NCBI RefSeq assembly: GCF_010994755.1
Contig: NZ_WHSB02000001.1
Span: forward strand, 744,001 to 808,000
Direction of reading: 5' to 3'
Length of the DNA: 64,000 bases
From: Shinella lacus
GTDB taxonomy: Bacteria > Pseudomonadota > Alphaproteobacteria > Rhizobiales > Rhizobiaceae
Shown: positions 32,900 to 41,868 of the stretch, in pieces
Position numbering within the stretch: position 1 is the stretch's first letter
Layout of the letters: every line of letters begins with the position of its first letter
Position numbers and translations under genes: made by a program
The notes under the pieces: generated by a model
The model's database searches: none
What the model was told of the DNA's origin: nothing
What the model saw: the letters and a program-made list of their open reading frames with translations, nothing else

Positions 32900-34666
32900 A
32901 TGTTTTCATCCGCATTCGACCTGAAAAACTTCAGGCTTCCTGCCGCACGCGCACGACGCAAACCTTCAGACATCGTCTATGCCAATTCCGATCCGCTGCC
33001 GCGCGGCGCGCTTCTGGCGCTGGCGGGCCAGCATGCGGTCATGGCCATCGCGCTGTCGACCTACGCGCTGGCCGCCGCCAAGCTCGGCGGATTGTCCGTG
33101 GCGGAGACCCAGACCTTTCTCACCTGCTCGATCCTGGGCATGGCGATTGCGACATTCCTGCAAGCGTGGGGCGGGCGCATCGGCGCGGGAGCGCTGATCG
33201 TGCATATCCCCGGCCCGATCATGGTGCCCTTCGTCGCCGTTGTGCTGCGAGATTACGGTGTCGGCGGCATGCTGATGCTGGGCCTCGCCACGGGCCTGCC
33301 GGCGATGGGGCTCAGCCGGCTCATCCCGCATCTGCGCGCGCTGTTTCCGCCGACGGTGCTCGGCGTCGTCGTCTGCATGGGCGGCTTGTCGCTCATTCAA
33401 GGGGCCGCGCGGCAGTCTCTGGGCATCAGCGAAAGCTTTCAGGTCGATCCGCTCAGCGCCCTGATCGCCGGCGTCACGCTGACGACGGTCGTGGTGCTGT
33501 CGGTGTGGGGCAGCAGCAAGATGAAGCTTTTCGGCCTCGCCGCCGGCATCGTCGCCGGCGTTGTCGTTGCCGCCCTGTGCGGACGGCTGACCGGGCTCGA
33601 ATTGTTTGCCACCGCGCCGGTGCTCGCATTGCCCGTGCTTCCGGCGCCCGTCTTCAACTTCGATTTTGCCTTGCTCGCCGTCATCGTGGTCGTCGGCCTT
33701 CTTGGCCAATTCGACACCTTCGCCAGCACCGTCATCGTCGACCGCATGGACGACGCAGACTGGCACCGGCCGGACATGAAGACGGCCGGTGGCGGCGTGA
33801 TGGCGAACGGCATCGGAAACGTGTTGTCGGGATTGCTGGGCGCCATGCCGACCGGTGCCTCCTCCGCCAATATCGGCTTGAGCCACGCCACCCGCTCGAC
33901 CTCGCGCTGGATCGGCATTGTCGCGGCCGCGGCCATCGCCATCGTCGGCTTGCTGCCGCAAGCCACGCTGGCGCTGACGATCATTCCCACCCCGGTGATC
34001 GGCGCAATACAGGTCTACGCCGCCGCCTTCCTCATCGTCTCCGGCATCGAACTCGCCACGTCTCGCGCCATCGACAGCCGAAGCATCTTCATGATCGGGC
34101 TGTCGCTTTTCGTCGGCCTGACGGTCATGCTCATCCCTGAGCTTGCCGAAAGCGTTGCGGCTTCGGCCCGCCATTTCGTGGGCAGCGGCTTCGTCATGGC
34201 CGGCTTCGTGGCGATCGTGCTCAACCTGCTGTTTCGCATCGGCACGTCGATGGTGGCCCAGCGCGAGCTGGGTCAGGAGGCCGACCTCATCACCCCGGTC
34301 ACCGAATTCGTCGAGGAACAGGGCGGCATATGGGCAGCGCGTCGTGATGTTGTCAGCCGCGCCGCACTGGCGGCCATCGAGGCCACGGAACTCATTGCGG
34401 CAGCCGGAGAGGACCGGCGGGCAACGGCTGTTCGCGCCCGGTTCGACGAGTTGAATTTCGACGTGGAGATCCTGCACAGCGGCCCGCCGCTGGTGCTCGC
34501 CGGCGTCGAGGCGCCGGAGATCGAGGACTGGCTCGAAGCGGACGACGACGCCGTGGCGCGCGCGATGGCGAACGTATCCGCGGTTCTCGTCCAACGCCTC
34601 GCCGATCGCACGAATGTCGGCACCCGGAACGGCCAGGCTTTCGTTTTGCTGCATTTCGATCACTAG
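32900..34666 (+). CDS. NCS2 family purine (xanthine/uracil) permease with C-terminal cytosolic domain
   Basis: 588 residues from ATG 32900. The first 430 or so are a many-helix NCS2/NAT transporter: QHAVMAIALSTYALAAAKLG, the conserved GQFDTFASTVIVDRMD region, GIGNVLSGLLGAMPTGASSA and IPTPVIGAIQ. Inner-membrane proton-coupled uptake of a purine is the family role. Beyond about residue 450 a soluble domain of roughly 130 residues follows, containing ARFDELNFDVEILHSGPPLV, LVQRLADRTNVGTRNGQAFV and a terminal LLHFDH. Ordinary NCS2 proteins lack it; its role is unknown. Confidence 0.88.
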   Translation: MFSSAFDLKNFRLPAARARRKPSDIVYANSDPLPRGALLALAGQHAVMAIALSTYALAAAKLGGLSVAETQTFLTCSILGMAIATFLQAWGGRIGAGALIVHIPGPIMVPFVAVVLRDYGVGGMLMLGLATGLPAMGLSRLIPHLRALFPPTVLGVVVCMGGLSLIQGAARQSLGISESFQVDPLSALIAGVTLTTVVVLSVWGSSKMKLFGLAAGIVAGVVVAALCGRLTGLELFATAPVLALPVLPAPVFNFDFALLAVIVVVGLLGQFDTFASTVIVDRMDDADWHRPDMKTAGGGVMANGIGNVLSGLLGAMPTGASSANIGLSHATRSTSRWIGIVAAAAIAIVGLLPQATLALTIIPTPVIGAIQVYAAAFLIVSGIELATSRAIDSRSIFMIGLSLFVGLTVMLIPELAESVAASARHFVGSGFVMAGFVAIVLNLLFRIGTSMVAQRELGQEADLITPVTEFVEEQGGIWAARRDVVSRAALAAIEATELIAAAGEDRRATAVRARFDELNFDVEILHSGPPLVLAGVEAPEIEDWLEADDDAVARAMANVSAVLVQRLADRTNVGTRNGQAFVLLHFDH

Positions 34667-34790
34667 GGCTGCAGCTTTCAGGGCTGCATCGATTGCCTCT
34701 TCGCACTTTTTCGGTTTCTATAAGCCGCCTGATGAGCGGACCAAGGTGGCGCGCCTGCGAACGAGGTGCGCGTAATGCGGAGCAGAAAGC

Positions 34791-36197
34791 ATGCTGGGAC
34801 GCCCCGAAAGACATGCAGGTCTCCACTTTTTCATCGCGCTATTCCTGCTTCTGATTGCCGGCGCATCGAACTCCAGAGCGCAGGTGTCCGCCTCGCATGG
34901 CACATTCGACGGCGTCGCCCTCGTTATCGGAAACGCCACCTACCAGTCGGCGAGCCGGCTCGCCAACCCGGCCAATGACGCCAAGGCGATGGCCGAAAAA
35001 CTCGGCGGCCTCGGGTTTCGCCTGCACACGGCGATCGACCAGCCGAGGGACGCCTTACTGGAGACGATCCGCCGTTTTGCCGACGATCTTTCCAGCGCCG
35101 ACGTGATCTTCGTCTTCTATGCCGGCCATGGCCTCCAGCTCGATGGCCGCAACTTCATCGTGCCGGTCGACCTCGCCCGCGACGGACGGCGGGACGACCT
35201 CATCGCGGTCGACACGATCCTCGCGGCCATCGAGGCGAAGGCAAAGCCGGATGCGGCCAAGATCATCGTGCTCGATGCCTGCCGCGACAACCCGTTCAGC
35301 GGCCTGGTGCACGGCGCCGGCGGATCGCGCGGCCTTGCCCGGATCGACCTGCCCAAGCCGGTGGCCGGGGCAGCGAGTGCCGGATATTTCCGCGTGGTGG
35401 CCTTCGCCACGGCGGCAGGCCAGGTTGCCTCCGATGGCCGGGGTGAGCATAGCCCCTACACCGACAGCCTGCTGCGCTTCATCGACCAGCCCGGGCTGGA
35501 AGTGTCGGAAATGTTCCGCCTTGCAGCTGGCGACGTGCTGGCCAGCACCAACGGCGTGCAGAAGCCCGAATATCTGGTGCAGACGAGCCGCACGCTGTTC
35601 TTCCTCCCACCGAGCATCACCGATTGCGACCGGCTTGCGGTCGATGCGCGCAATTTCGTCGGCCTCAAGGGCATCACCTTCGAGGATATCGACGCCGTGA
35701 AGGCCGTGCCCGCCTGCCTCGATGCGGTCGCTGGCGAACCGCAAAGCGCCCGGCTCCAGCACAATCTCGCCCGCGCCCTGGAAAAGGCCGAGCGCCTGAC
35801 CGAGGCGCTGGAGCACTATCAGGCAGCCGCCGACAAGGGCCACCCGGCCGCCATCAACGCGCTCGGCATCATGTACCTCGCCGGATGCGGCATGGCGAAG
35901 CCGGATGTGGCCCACGCACTCCAGCTCATTTCACGCGCCCGCGATCTCGGCGATCTCGAAGCCGGCTCGACGCTCACTTCGCAGGACTTGCTGCCCTACC
36001 TCTCCGACAACGGAAAAACGGCGCTCACCCGGGCGCTGGCGCAGACAGGAATCAACGTCGCCAATGCCGAACAACTGCCCGATGCGGTCGGGGCCTTCCA
36101 GCAGCAGGCGCGGCTCAAGTCAGGCGGGCTGACGCTCGAAACGATCCACGCGCTCAAGATCTATGACGCCGTGCCGGCGGGGTTCCGATGCCATTGA
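34791..36197 (+). CDS. Exported caspase-like protease (peptidase C14)
   Basis: 468 residues from ATG 34791 with GGAG nine bases upstream. Signal peptide residues 1-30. Caspase domain: VALVIGNATYQ, His113 in FYAGHGLQLDGR, Cys164 in LDACRDNPFS, and FATAAGQVASDGRGEHSPYT. Downstream comes a TPR/Sel1-like stretch (LARALEKAERLTEALEHYQA, AINALGIMYLAGCGMAKPD) and a C-terminal part. It is 22-28% shorter than the other caspase here and lacks the wall-binding end. It heads a tight operon with two LprI-like genes (22-base gap, then ATGA overlap), an arrangement not among the usual orthocaspase contexts I know. Confidence 0.92.
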   Translation: MLGRPERHAGLHFFIALFLLLIAGASNSRAQVSASHGTFDGVALVIGNATYQSASRLANPANDAKAMAEKLGGLGFRLHTAIDQPRDALLETIRRFADDLSSADVIFVFYAGHGLQLDGRNFIVPVDLARDGRRDDLIAVDTILAAIEAKAKPDAAKIIVLDACRDNPFSGLVHGAGGSRGLARIDLPKPVAGAASAGYFRVVAFATAAGQVASDGRGEHSPYTDSLLRFIDQPGLEVSEMFRLAAGDVLASTNGVQKPEYLVQTSRTLFFLPPSITDCDRLAVDARNFVGLKGITFEDIDAVKAVPACLDAVAGEPQSARLQHNLARALEKAERLTEALEHYQAAADKGHPAAINALGIMYLAGCGMAKPDVAHALQLISRARDLGDLEAGSTLTSQDLLPYLSDNGKTALTRALAQTGINVANAEQLPDAVGAFQQQARLKSGGLTLETIHALKIYDAVPAGFRCH

Positions 36198-36219
36198 CGG
36201 TGTTTGAAGGGAGAGGAAA

Positions 36220-37464
36220 ATGAAACGCCTTCTCATAGCCGCGCTGCTCGGAGCGCTCGCGGAACCGGCGGCGGCCGGCGGGATCGTCGAGAATTTTGAG
36301 ACGCCGGCGGAATGCAAGGACACCGGCAACCTGAAAATCGAGGCCTGCCTGGCCGCCATGGGCGGCGGGCTGGACGGCGAGGTCGAAAGCCGGCTTGCCG
36401 CTGTGCTCGCTGCCTCGTCCGAACCGGACGCGGTGCGCGCCGCGCAGGAAGCCTGGCTCGCCTATCGCAAGGCGACGTGCGACTATTTCGCCGGTCAGGA
36501 GGGCATCGTCGGGGTCATCCAGGGCCTGCAATGCCTGCGCTGGACATCCTGGCAGCGGATGAAGGAGCTCGACGGGCTTCTCGGCATCGTACCGCCGGAA
36601 GAAGGCGAGGTGCAGGCGGAAGGCGGGCTCGAACCGGATTTCGACACGCTCGCAGACTCGCAATATTCGCCCCGCGCCTTCGGCTTCGGCGATTACACCT
36701 GGTACATCAAGAAGCGCTACGGCGCGACGCTGGTCGAGAAGGCACTGGCGGCGCGCGGCTTCGAGGCAGAGACCGCGAAGGCCATCGCCACCGACTGGGA
36801 CGCCTGGCGATACCACCCGGAAAACGGGCAGCCCCTCATCGAGAGCGCACCGATAAGCGCCAGCGACGCCGACCTGCAAGCGCTCGCCGCCAGCTTCCCC
36901 GAATGCATGCGCGACCTCGGCAAGGCCGACTGCCGCATCAACTATTCCATAGAGCTCGGCTGCCGGCTGGACCCACCCGTCGCCAAGGCCTGCCAGAGCG
37001 TCTTCGATATCAAGCGCACTATTGCCGCCGGCTATCAGCACGATGGCCGCACGGCGTCGCTGTTCTCCAGCTTCCAGGCCCATTCGGTCTACGGCATGGC
37101 GGGCTGCATAGCGGAAGGCGGCAAGGGTGCGGGCCTTGCGGTCTTCGCGCCGGACAATGCGGAAACCGTCAGCAAGCTCACCTTCATCGCCCAGCCAGCG
37201 GGCGGCGATGCGCAGGTGAAGACGGTCGATATCGAGACACTGCCCGAGCGCGAAACCGCACTTTGCAGCAAACTCGTCGGCTGGACGTTCGACGAAAACA
37301 ACAATGCGATCGGCTCGGGGGACACCGAACTCTACGCCCTCTCCGTGGAAAGCGCGTTCTCGCAATATCGCGAGGATGCCAGCGTCTCCGATCCGGCACG
37401 CGACCCGGACTATGCCGATCACCTGCAACGCGTCGTCAAAGCCCTTGAGGAGGCAGGCCTATGA
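36220..37464 (+). CDS. Secreted LprI-like protein (lysozyme-inhibitor LprI N-terminal domain, DUF1311)
   Basis: 414 residues from ATG 36220 after GGAGAGG. Signal peptide ends near AAAGG (residue 19). An LprI-type domain spans roughly 25-115: a Cys-rich helix hairpin with NLKIEACLAAMGGGLDGE, AAQEAWLAYRKATCDYFAG and QGLQCLRWTSWQRMKEL. The second half contains TDWDAWRYHPENG, the ADCRINYSIELGCRLD block and VAKACQSVFD. Secreted, possibly disulfide-bonded. The second half is shared with the next protein. Function with the caspase unknown. Confidence 0.85.
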   Translation: MKRLLIAALLGALAEPAAAGGIVENFETPAECKDTGNLKIEACLAAMGGGLDGEVESRLAAVLAASSEPDAVRAAQEAWLAYRKATCDYFAGQEGIVGVIQGLQCLRWTSWQRMKELDGLLGIVPPEEGEVQAEGGLEPDFDTLADSQYSPRAFGFGDYTWYIKKRYGATLVEKALAARGFEAETAKAIATDWDAWRYHPENGQPLIESAPISASDADLQALAASFPECMRDLGKADCRINYSIELGCRLDPPVAKACQSVFDIKRTIAAGYQHDGRTASLFSSFQAHSVYGMAGCIAEGGKGAGLAVFAPDNAETVSKLTFIAQPAGGDAQVKTVDIETLPERETALCSKLVGWTFDENNNAIGSGDTELYALSVESAFSQYREDASVSDPARDPDYADHLQRVVKALEEAGL

Positions 37465-38594
37465 GCCGTCTTGCAATCGGCCTGTTCGTCGCCATGGTCT
37501 CGATGGCTGCCCGTGCCCTCGCCCAGGAGGTATCTGACTGCGAAAAACACGCCTTGGCGCCGGAGCGGTGCGCGGCCTGGCGATCCGCGGCTCAAGCAGA
37601 AGCGCTCGCCCTCACCCTTCGCCAGCTCGATGCCCATGTCGCAGACCTCGCCGCCACCGGCAAGATCGCGCAAGAGAAGGCCGAGACACAACGCTCACAA
37701 CTGGCCGCCTCGCAGGCCGCCTGGGAAACGTTCAGCGAGCGCCAATGCGCGCTTGCCGGCGCGAATCCCGCCGGCCCCGAGGCCTGCCGCCAGGCGATGG
37801 TCGAGGCGCGGCTCGACGAATTGCTGAATCCCGACGTTGCGGAAGCGGGCCTTGCAGACAAGAGCTGGTCCGAACGGCGGGTGCAGCAGAGCGCATTCCA
37901 GCGCGACGCATGGGTCATGCTGCGGCTTGGCGTGCCGCCGATGCGCACCGTTGCCGACCGGGTGGCGCTCGCCACCGGACCGCGCAAGGTGCAGGACTGG
38001 AGCTTCCGCAAGGATGTCAGCGACTTCCAGGCGAAGATCCGCCAGGTGAGCGGGTTCGGACCGCTGACGTCCGGCTTCATCGCCGCCGAATGGGACATGC
38101 TGCGCTACGACCCCGAGACCGGCACACGGCTGCACCAGTCGCCGGAAACGATCGAGGGCAGCCCCGCCGACAACAACTGGGACAAGAACGAGGCCGAAGC
38201 CTTCGCAGCGCGACTGCCGGCCTGCCTCAAGAACCTCGCCGACCCGCAATGCAACGTGCAATATTCGACCGAACTCGGCTGCCGCTACGACGCGGACATG
38301 GCGGCATTCTGCCAGGAAAAGCTCGATGGCCTTCGCGGCGTTTTCCAGTCCTTCTCCGCAACAAACCCGGAGCATCGCGACCGTTTCTACCAAGCCGTCG
38401 CCTGCCTGACACCCGCTCCCTTCGATGACGGCTTTTCGCAATCCTTCCTCACCGGCATGCACCAGCAAACATCAAACCCGTCAGGCGGCGAGAACAAGCT
38501 ATGTTCGGAACTCGGCCTCACAGCGGATGGCGACGGCTGGTCGGCCCGCAATGTGCCGGTCTTCGGCACGGCGATGGATTTGGAAATCCGCTGA
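37461..38594 (+). CDS. Secreted LprI-like protein, paralogue of the upstream gene
   Basis: 377 residues, starting by ATGA overlap with the preceding gene. Signal peptide cleaved near ALA|QE (about residue 21). LprI-like first half: SDCEKHALAPERCAAWRSAA, AAWETFSERQCALAGANPAG, CRQAMVEARLDELL. The second half repeats the upstream protein's pattern: AAEWDMLRYDPETG, ADPQCNVQYSTELGCRYD and MAAFCQEKLD. Together with the shared order of cysteines this shows a tandem gene duplication. Ends six bases before the convergent M20 gene. Confidence 0.85.
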   Translation: MSRLAIGLFVAMVSMAARALAQEVSDCEKHALAPERCAAWRSAAQAEALALTLRQLDAHVADLAATGKIAQEKAETQRSQLAASQAAWETFSERQCALAGANPAGPEACRQAMVEARLDELLNPDVAEAGLADKSWSERRVQQSAFQRDAWVMLRLGVPPMRTVADRVALATGPRKVQDWSFRKDVSDFQAKIRQVSGFGPLTSGFIAAEWDMLRYDPETGTRLHQSPETIEGSPADNNWDKNEAEAFAARLPACLKNLADPQCNVQYSTELGCRYDADMAAFCQEKLDGLRGVFQSFSATNPEHRDRFYQAVACLTPAPFDDGFSQSFLTGMHQQTSNPSGGENKLCSELGLTADGDGWSARNVPVFGTAMDLEIR

Positions 38595-38600
38595 ATTCCA

Positions 38601-39917
38601 TCACCTGCACCAGCGTTCGACGGCGAGCGCTATGGCTTTCGTGCAGTCGACCAGGTCGCGCACGGAGACGCGCTCGTTGGGTTGATGCGACTGTGCCGGG
38701 TCGCCCGGCCCGAAATTGACCGTGGGCGTGTTGCCAAGCCCGCTCGGCAGGCCGATGTCGCTGTGGGCGCCAAAGCCCGAAAGGGCCGGAGACAGGTTTG
38801 CGGCTTTCACCGCCTCCTGGAACGTCTGCACGAAGGGATTGTCGGCCGGGATTTCCGCGCAATCGGCATCGAGGATCCATTCCACCCGCGCTGGGTGAAG
38901 GCGAAGATAGGGATCGGCCTGGCAGACGTTGAAGACGTGTTCCTCGATCTCCCGCTTGACGTTTCCGCCAAGGGCGAACTCGTCCTTCTCGCTCGGCAGA
39001 TATTGGGCGTCGATGATGATTTCCGCCCGACCGGCCATGGAAGACGGGTGTTCGCCGGCGCTCACCTGCGTCACGATAATCTGGTTCGGCTGGTCCATCA
39101 GCGGATGGTTCTTCTTCGGATCGAACATCCAGCGGCGGTTGAGGATGTCGATGCCGTCGAGCATCTGCCGGCAGAGCTGAACGGCGTCGACCGGACCGCC
39201 CGAATACCAGGCATTCGGCGTCAGTTCCGCATGGCCGCCAATCCCGTCGATGATGATCTTGCCCCAAAGGATGCCGTGGCAGAGAGGGGCGATCTTGTTG
39301 GCAGTCGGTTCCGTCATAATGCCGGCATCGGCATGAAATCCGCGGTCGACCATGGCAAGCGAGCCCATGCCGCCGATCTCCTCATCCACCACGGTGGTGA
39401 AGACGATATCGCCGGAGAGCGGCACATCGAGGCCCTTCAGGATTTCGACTGCCATCAGCATGCAGGCGACGCCGCCCTTCATGTCGATTGTTCCGCGGCC
39501 ATGCACAAAGCCGTCCTTCAGGACCGGCTTGAAGGGGTCGGTCGCCCAATGTTGGGCGGCACCCGGAGGCACCACGTCGATGTGGCCCGTCAGCATGATC
39601 GAGCGGCCGCCGCCGGTGCCTTTGAGGACGCCGCCGAGATTGGGCCGGCCTTCGAAGGTGCGGCCCTTGTTGGCGCCGGGGCGGCCCTGATACTTGGCGT
39701 AGAGGGCTGGGCCATCCGGATCCCACAGGTCGGTGGTGAAGCCCAGCGCTTCCAGCCGACCCTGGAGATAGAGCTGACAATCGCGCTCGCCGGGACCGGC
39801 CTCCTTCGGGTTCGATTTGACGATCGAGGGGAAGGCGACGAGAGCGCTCAGGGTTTCGACGATGCGGTCGGCCTGGGCCTCGACCCGCTCGGCGATGGTT
39901 TCTTCAAGGGACGCCAT
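38601..39917 (-). CDS. M20 family metallohydrolase (ArgE/DapE-type deacylase)
   Basis: 438 residues. Metal-binding motifs: His/Asp in TGHIDVVPPG, Asp in GRGTIDMKGG, Glu-Glu in VVDEEIGGMGS and Asp/Glu in AGIMTEPT; the last His ligand lies in FGAHSDIGLPSG. It hydrolyses an N-acyl or peptide amide using zinc or cobalt. It starts three bases before the ABC permease stop region and ends the minus-strand transport operon, so its substrate is probably brought in by that ABC system. Confidence 0.92.
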   Translation of the reverse strand: MASLEETIAERVEAQADRIVETLSALVAFPSIVKSNPKEAGPGERDCQLYLQGRLEALGFTTDLWDPDGPALYAKYQGRPGANKGRTFEGRPNLGGVLKGTGGGRSIMLTGHIDVVPPGAAQHWATDPFKPVLKDGFVHGRGTIDMKGGVACMLMAVEILKGLDVPLSGDIVFTTVVDEEIGGMGSLAMVDRGFHADAGIMTEPTANKIAPLCHGILWGKIIIDGIGGHAELTPNAWYSGGPVDAVQLCRQMLDGIDILNRRWMFDPKKNHPLMDQPNQIIVTQVSAGEHPSSMAGRAEIIIDAQYLPSEKDEFALGGNVKREIEEHVFNVCQADPYLRLHPARVEWILDADCAEIPADNPFVQTFQEAVKAANLSPALSGFGAHSDIGLPSGLGNTPTVNFGPGDPAQSHQPNERVSVRDLVDCTKAIALAVERWCR

Positions 39918-39920
39918 GAA

Positions 39921-40877
39921 CTATCTCCAGTGTTGCGAAAGGCGATCGGCAAGGAGCACGAAAATCAGCAGGGTGCCGACGATACCCACCTGCCAGACCG
40001 TATTGACGTTGAGCTGCAGGAGCCCGGTCCTGAGCGTGACCAGAAGGATGACGGCCGCAAGCACGCCGCCGACCCCGCCCCGCCCGCCGGTAATCGCGAT
40101 GCCGCCGAGCATGGCCGCCGTCAGCGATTCCAGTTCGAGGTTCTGGCCGATATTCGCCCGGGCGCTGCCGAGCCAAGCGACGGAGACGAGGGCCGCCGCC
40201 CCGCCCAGCGCGCCGCTTGCGGCATAGAGGATGAGACGCGCGCGATCGACCGGGATGCCGACGAGCCGCGCCGAGCGTTCGTTGAAGCCCATGGCGTAGA
40301 TCCAGCGGCCCCAGGCGGTCCAGACGAGGACGATGCCGGTTATGGCGAAGGCCGGGAGGGCAATGGTCAGGAAGGTCAGCGGGATGCCAGCCAGCGTGCC
40401 GCGGCCCCAGCCGAGCAGCCATGTCGGCACGCCGGACTGCGCCGCCCCGCCCGTGAGCGCCAGCGCCAGCCCGGAATAGATGAAGAAGGTGCCGAGCGTC
40501 GCGATCAGCGGCAGCAGGGTGAGCTTCGTGACCAGGATGCCGTTCAAGGCGCCCAGAAACGTGCCAATGAGAATGCAGGCGGCCGGCAGCAGCACTGGCG
40601 GAAGGCCGAGCTTGACGAACAGCATGGCGACGATTGCCGACAGCGAAACAATGCCGCCGACCGAAAGGTCGATGCCGGCGCCGCCGGCCATGATGACCAG
40701 CGCCTGTCCGAGCGAGACGAGCGCCAGAATGGTGGAGAACTGGATGATCGACGTCATCGTGCCGAGGCTGAAGACCGAGGGCTTCAGCGCGAGCAGCATG
40801 ACGAGCACGATAACCCAGAGAAGGGCGAGCAGGCTCAGCGTGAGGGCCGGACCTTGAAGCGTGCGAAGGCGGATCAT
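39921..40877 (-). CDS. Ribose/AI-2-type ABC transporter permease (RbsC class), subunit 2
   Basis: 318 residues from ATG 40877, which overlaps the stop of the other permease as ATGA. BPD_transp_2 features: GQALVIMAGGAGIDLSVGGI, LNGILVTKLTLLPLIATLGT, GFNERSARLVGIPVDRARLI and MLGGIAITGGRGGVGGVLAA. A long frame continues upstream but is the other permease in a different reading. It forms the inner-membrane channel with the 40874-41851 protein. Confidence 0.92.
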   Translation of the reverse strand: MIRLRTLQGPALTLSLLALLWVIVLVMLLALKPSVFSLGTMTSIIQFSTILALVSLGQALVIMAGGAGIDLSVGGIVSLSAIVAMLFVKLGLPPVLLPAACILIGTFLGALNGILVTKLTLLPLIATLGTFFIYSGLALALTGGAAQSGVPTWLLGWGRGTLAGIPLTFLTIALPAFAITGIVLVWTAWGRWIYAMGFNERSARLVGIPVDRARLILYAASGALGGAAALVSVAWLGSARANIGQNLELESLTAAMLGGIAITGGRGGVGGVLAAVILLVTLRTGLLQLNVNTVWQVGIVGTLLIFVLLADRLSQHWR

Positions 40878-41851
40878 TTGCGCACCCATCCGGTTTGCGG
40901 GAAGGACAGGCGGCCGGCGGCGACTTCGAGCATGAGCACGCCGATCAGCAGCCCGCCGGTGAGGACCGGTTGCCAGAGCGATGGCACGCCGACGAGGAGC
41001 AGGCCGTTTTGCAGGATGCGCAGCAGGAGCACGCCGAGCACGGTGCCGAGCAGGCTGCATTTGCCGCCGAGAATGCTCGTGCCGCCCAGCACCACCGCGG
41101 CAATCGCATCGAGCGCCAGCGTCGTGCCGATCGTCATTTCCACGTTGCGATAATTGGCGACGTAGAAGGTGGCAGCGAGCCCCGTTAGCGCGCCGCTGAC
41201 GATGAAGGTGGCGAAGCGCACGCGCACGACCGGGATGCCGGAGAGGCGTGCCTTCTCCTCCGAATTGCCGATCGCCAGCAGGTGGAGGCCATAGGGCGTG
41301 CGCCGGAGCGCCAGCCAGACCGCCAGATAGGCGAGCGCGATCAGGAAGGCTGCGACCGGAATGCCCAGGAAGGTGGCTGCCAACACATCGGTGAGACCGG
41401 TCGGCAGGCCTGACAGCCATTGCCCGCCGAGCAGCACGAAGATCGCGGTGCGATAGACCCCCAGCAAGCCGAGCGTGCCGACAATGGCCGGCACGCGCCC
41501 GAGCACCACGACGGCCGCAGTCACGAGGCCGAGGCCAGCGCCGATGACCGGTCCCGCCAGCGCCGTGACACCGACCGGCAGGTCCGCACCGAGCGCACGC
41601 CCGACGCCGATTGCCGCCAGTCCCATGACGATGCCGACGGAAACGTCGATACCGCCCATGGCGAGAAGAAGGGTCATGCCGAGCCCCACCAGCAACAGTT
41701 CCACGCTGTTGCGCAGCAGGGTCGCGGCATTGCCCGACGTCGCGAAATAGGGCGATGCGACGGAGAAGACGATGATCGCCACGATACAGGCGGCCAATAG
41801 CGACCACTCCCGACCGTTCCTTGTCAAAACACCGTTCATCACCGGTCGCAT
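40874..41851 (-). CDS. Ribose/AI-2-type ABC transporter permease (RbsC/LsrC class), subunit 1
   Basis: 325 residues from ATG 41851; AGGGAGG abuts that ATG, so translation may begin at GTG 41842 or ATG 41839 instead. Motifs: LGMTLLLAMGGIDVSVGIVM, RVPAIVGTLGLLGVYRTAIF, IGNSEEKARLSGIPVVRVRF and LDAIAAVVLGGTSILGGKCS. Two different RbsC-like permeases in one system is the LsrCD/RhaPQ pattern. Confidence 0.92.
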   Translation of the reverse strand: MRPVMNGVLTRNGREWSLLAACIVAIIVFSVASPYFATSGNAATLLRNSVELLLVGLGMTLLLAMGGIDVSVGIVMGLAAIGVGRALGADLPVGVTALAGPVIGAGLGLVTAAVVVLGRVPAIVGTLGLLGVYRTAIFVLLGGQWLSGLPTGLTDVLAATFLGIPVAAFLIALAYLAVWLALRRTPYGLHLLAIGNSEEKARLSGIPVVRVRFATFIVSGALTGLAATFYVANYRNVEMTIGTTLALDAIAAVVLGGTSILGGKCSLLGTVLGVLLLRILQNGLLLVGVPSLWQPVLTGGLLIGVLMLEVAAGRLSFPQTGWVRK

Positions 41852-41868
41852 CCTCCCTTCACGCCGCT

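Noticed and set aside
34667-34790. Repeated AGGGCTGCA after the permease
   Set aside because: Two copies of nine bases 16 bases apart with no dyad or terminator; too short to call.
38682-41153. Open frame of 823 codons on the plus strand
   Set aside because: It lies antisense to the M20 deacylase and both sugar permeases, has no recognisable domain, and is low in hydrophobic patterning. It is a shadow of high-GC coding.
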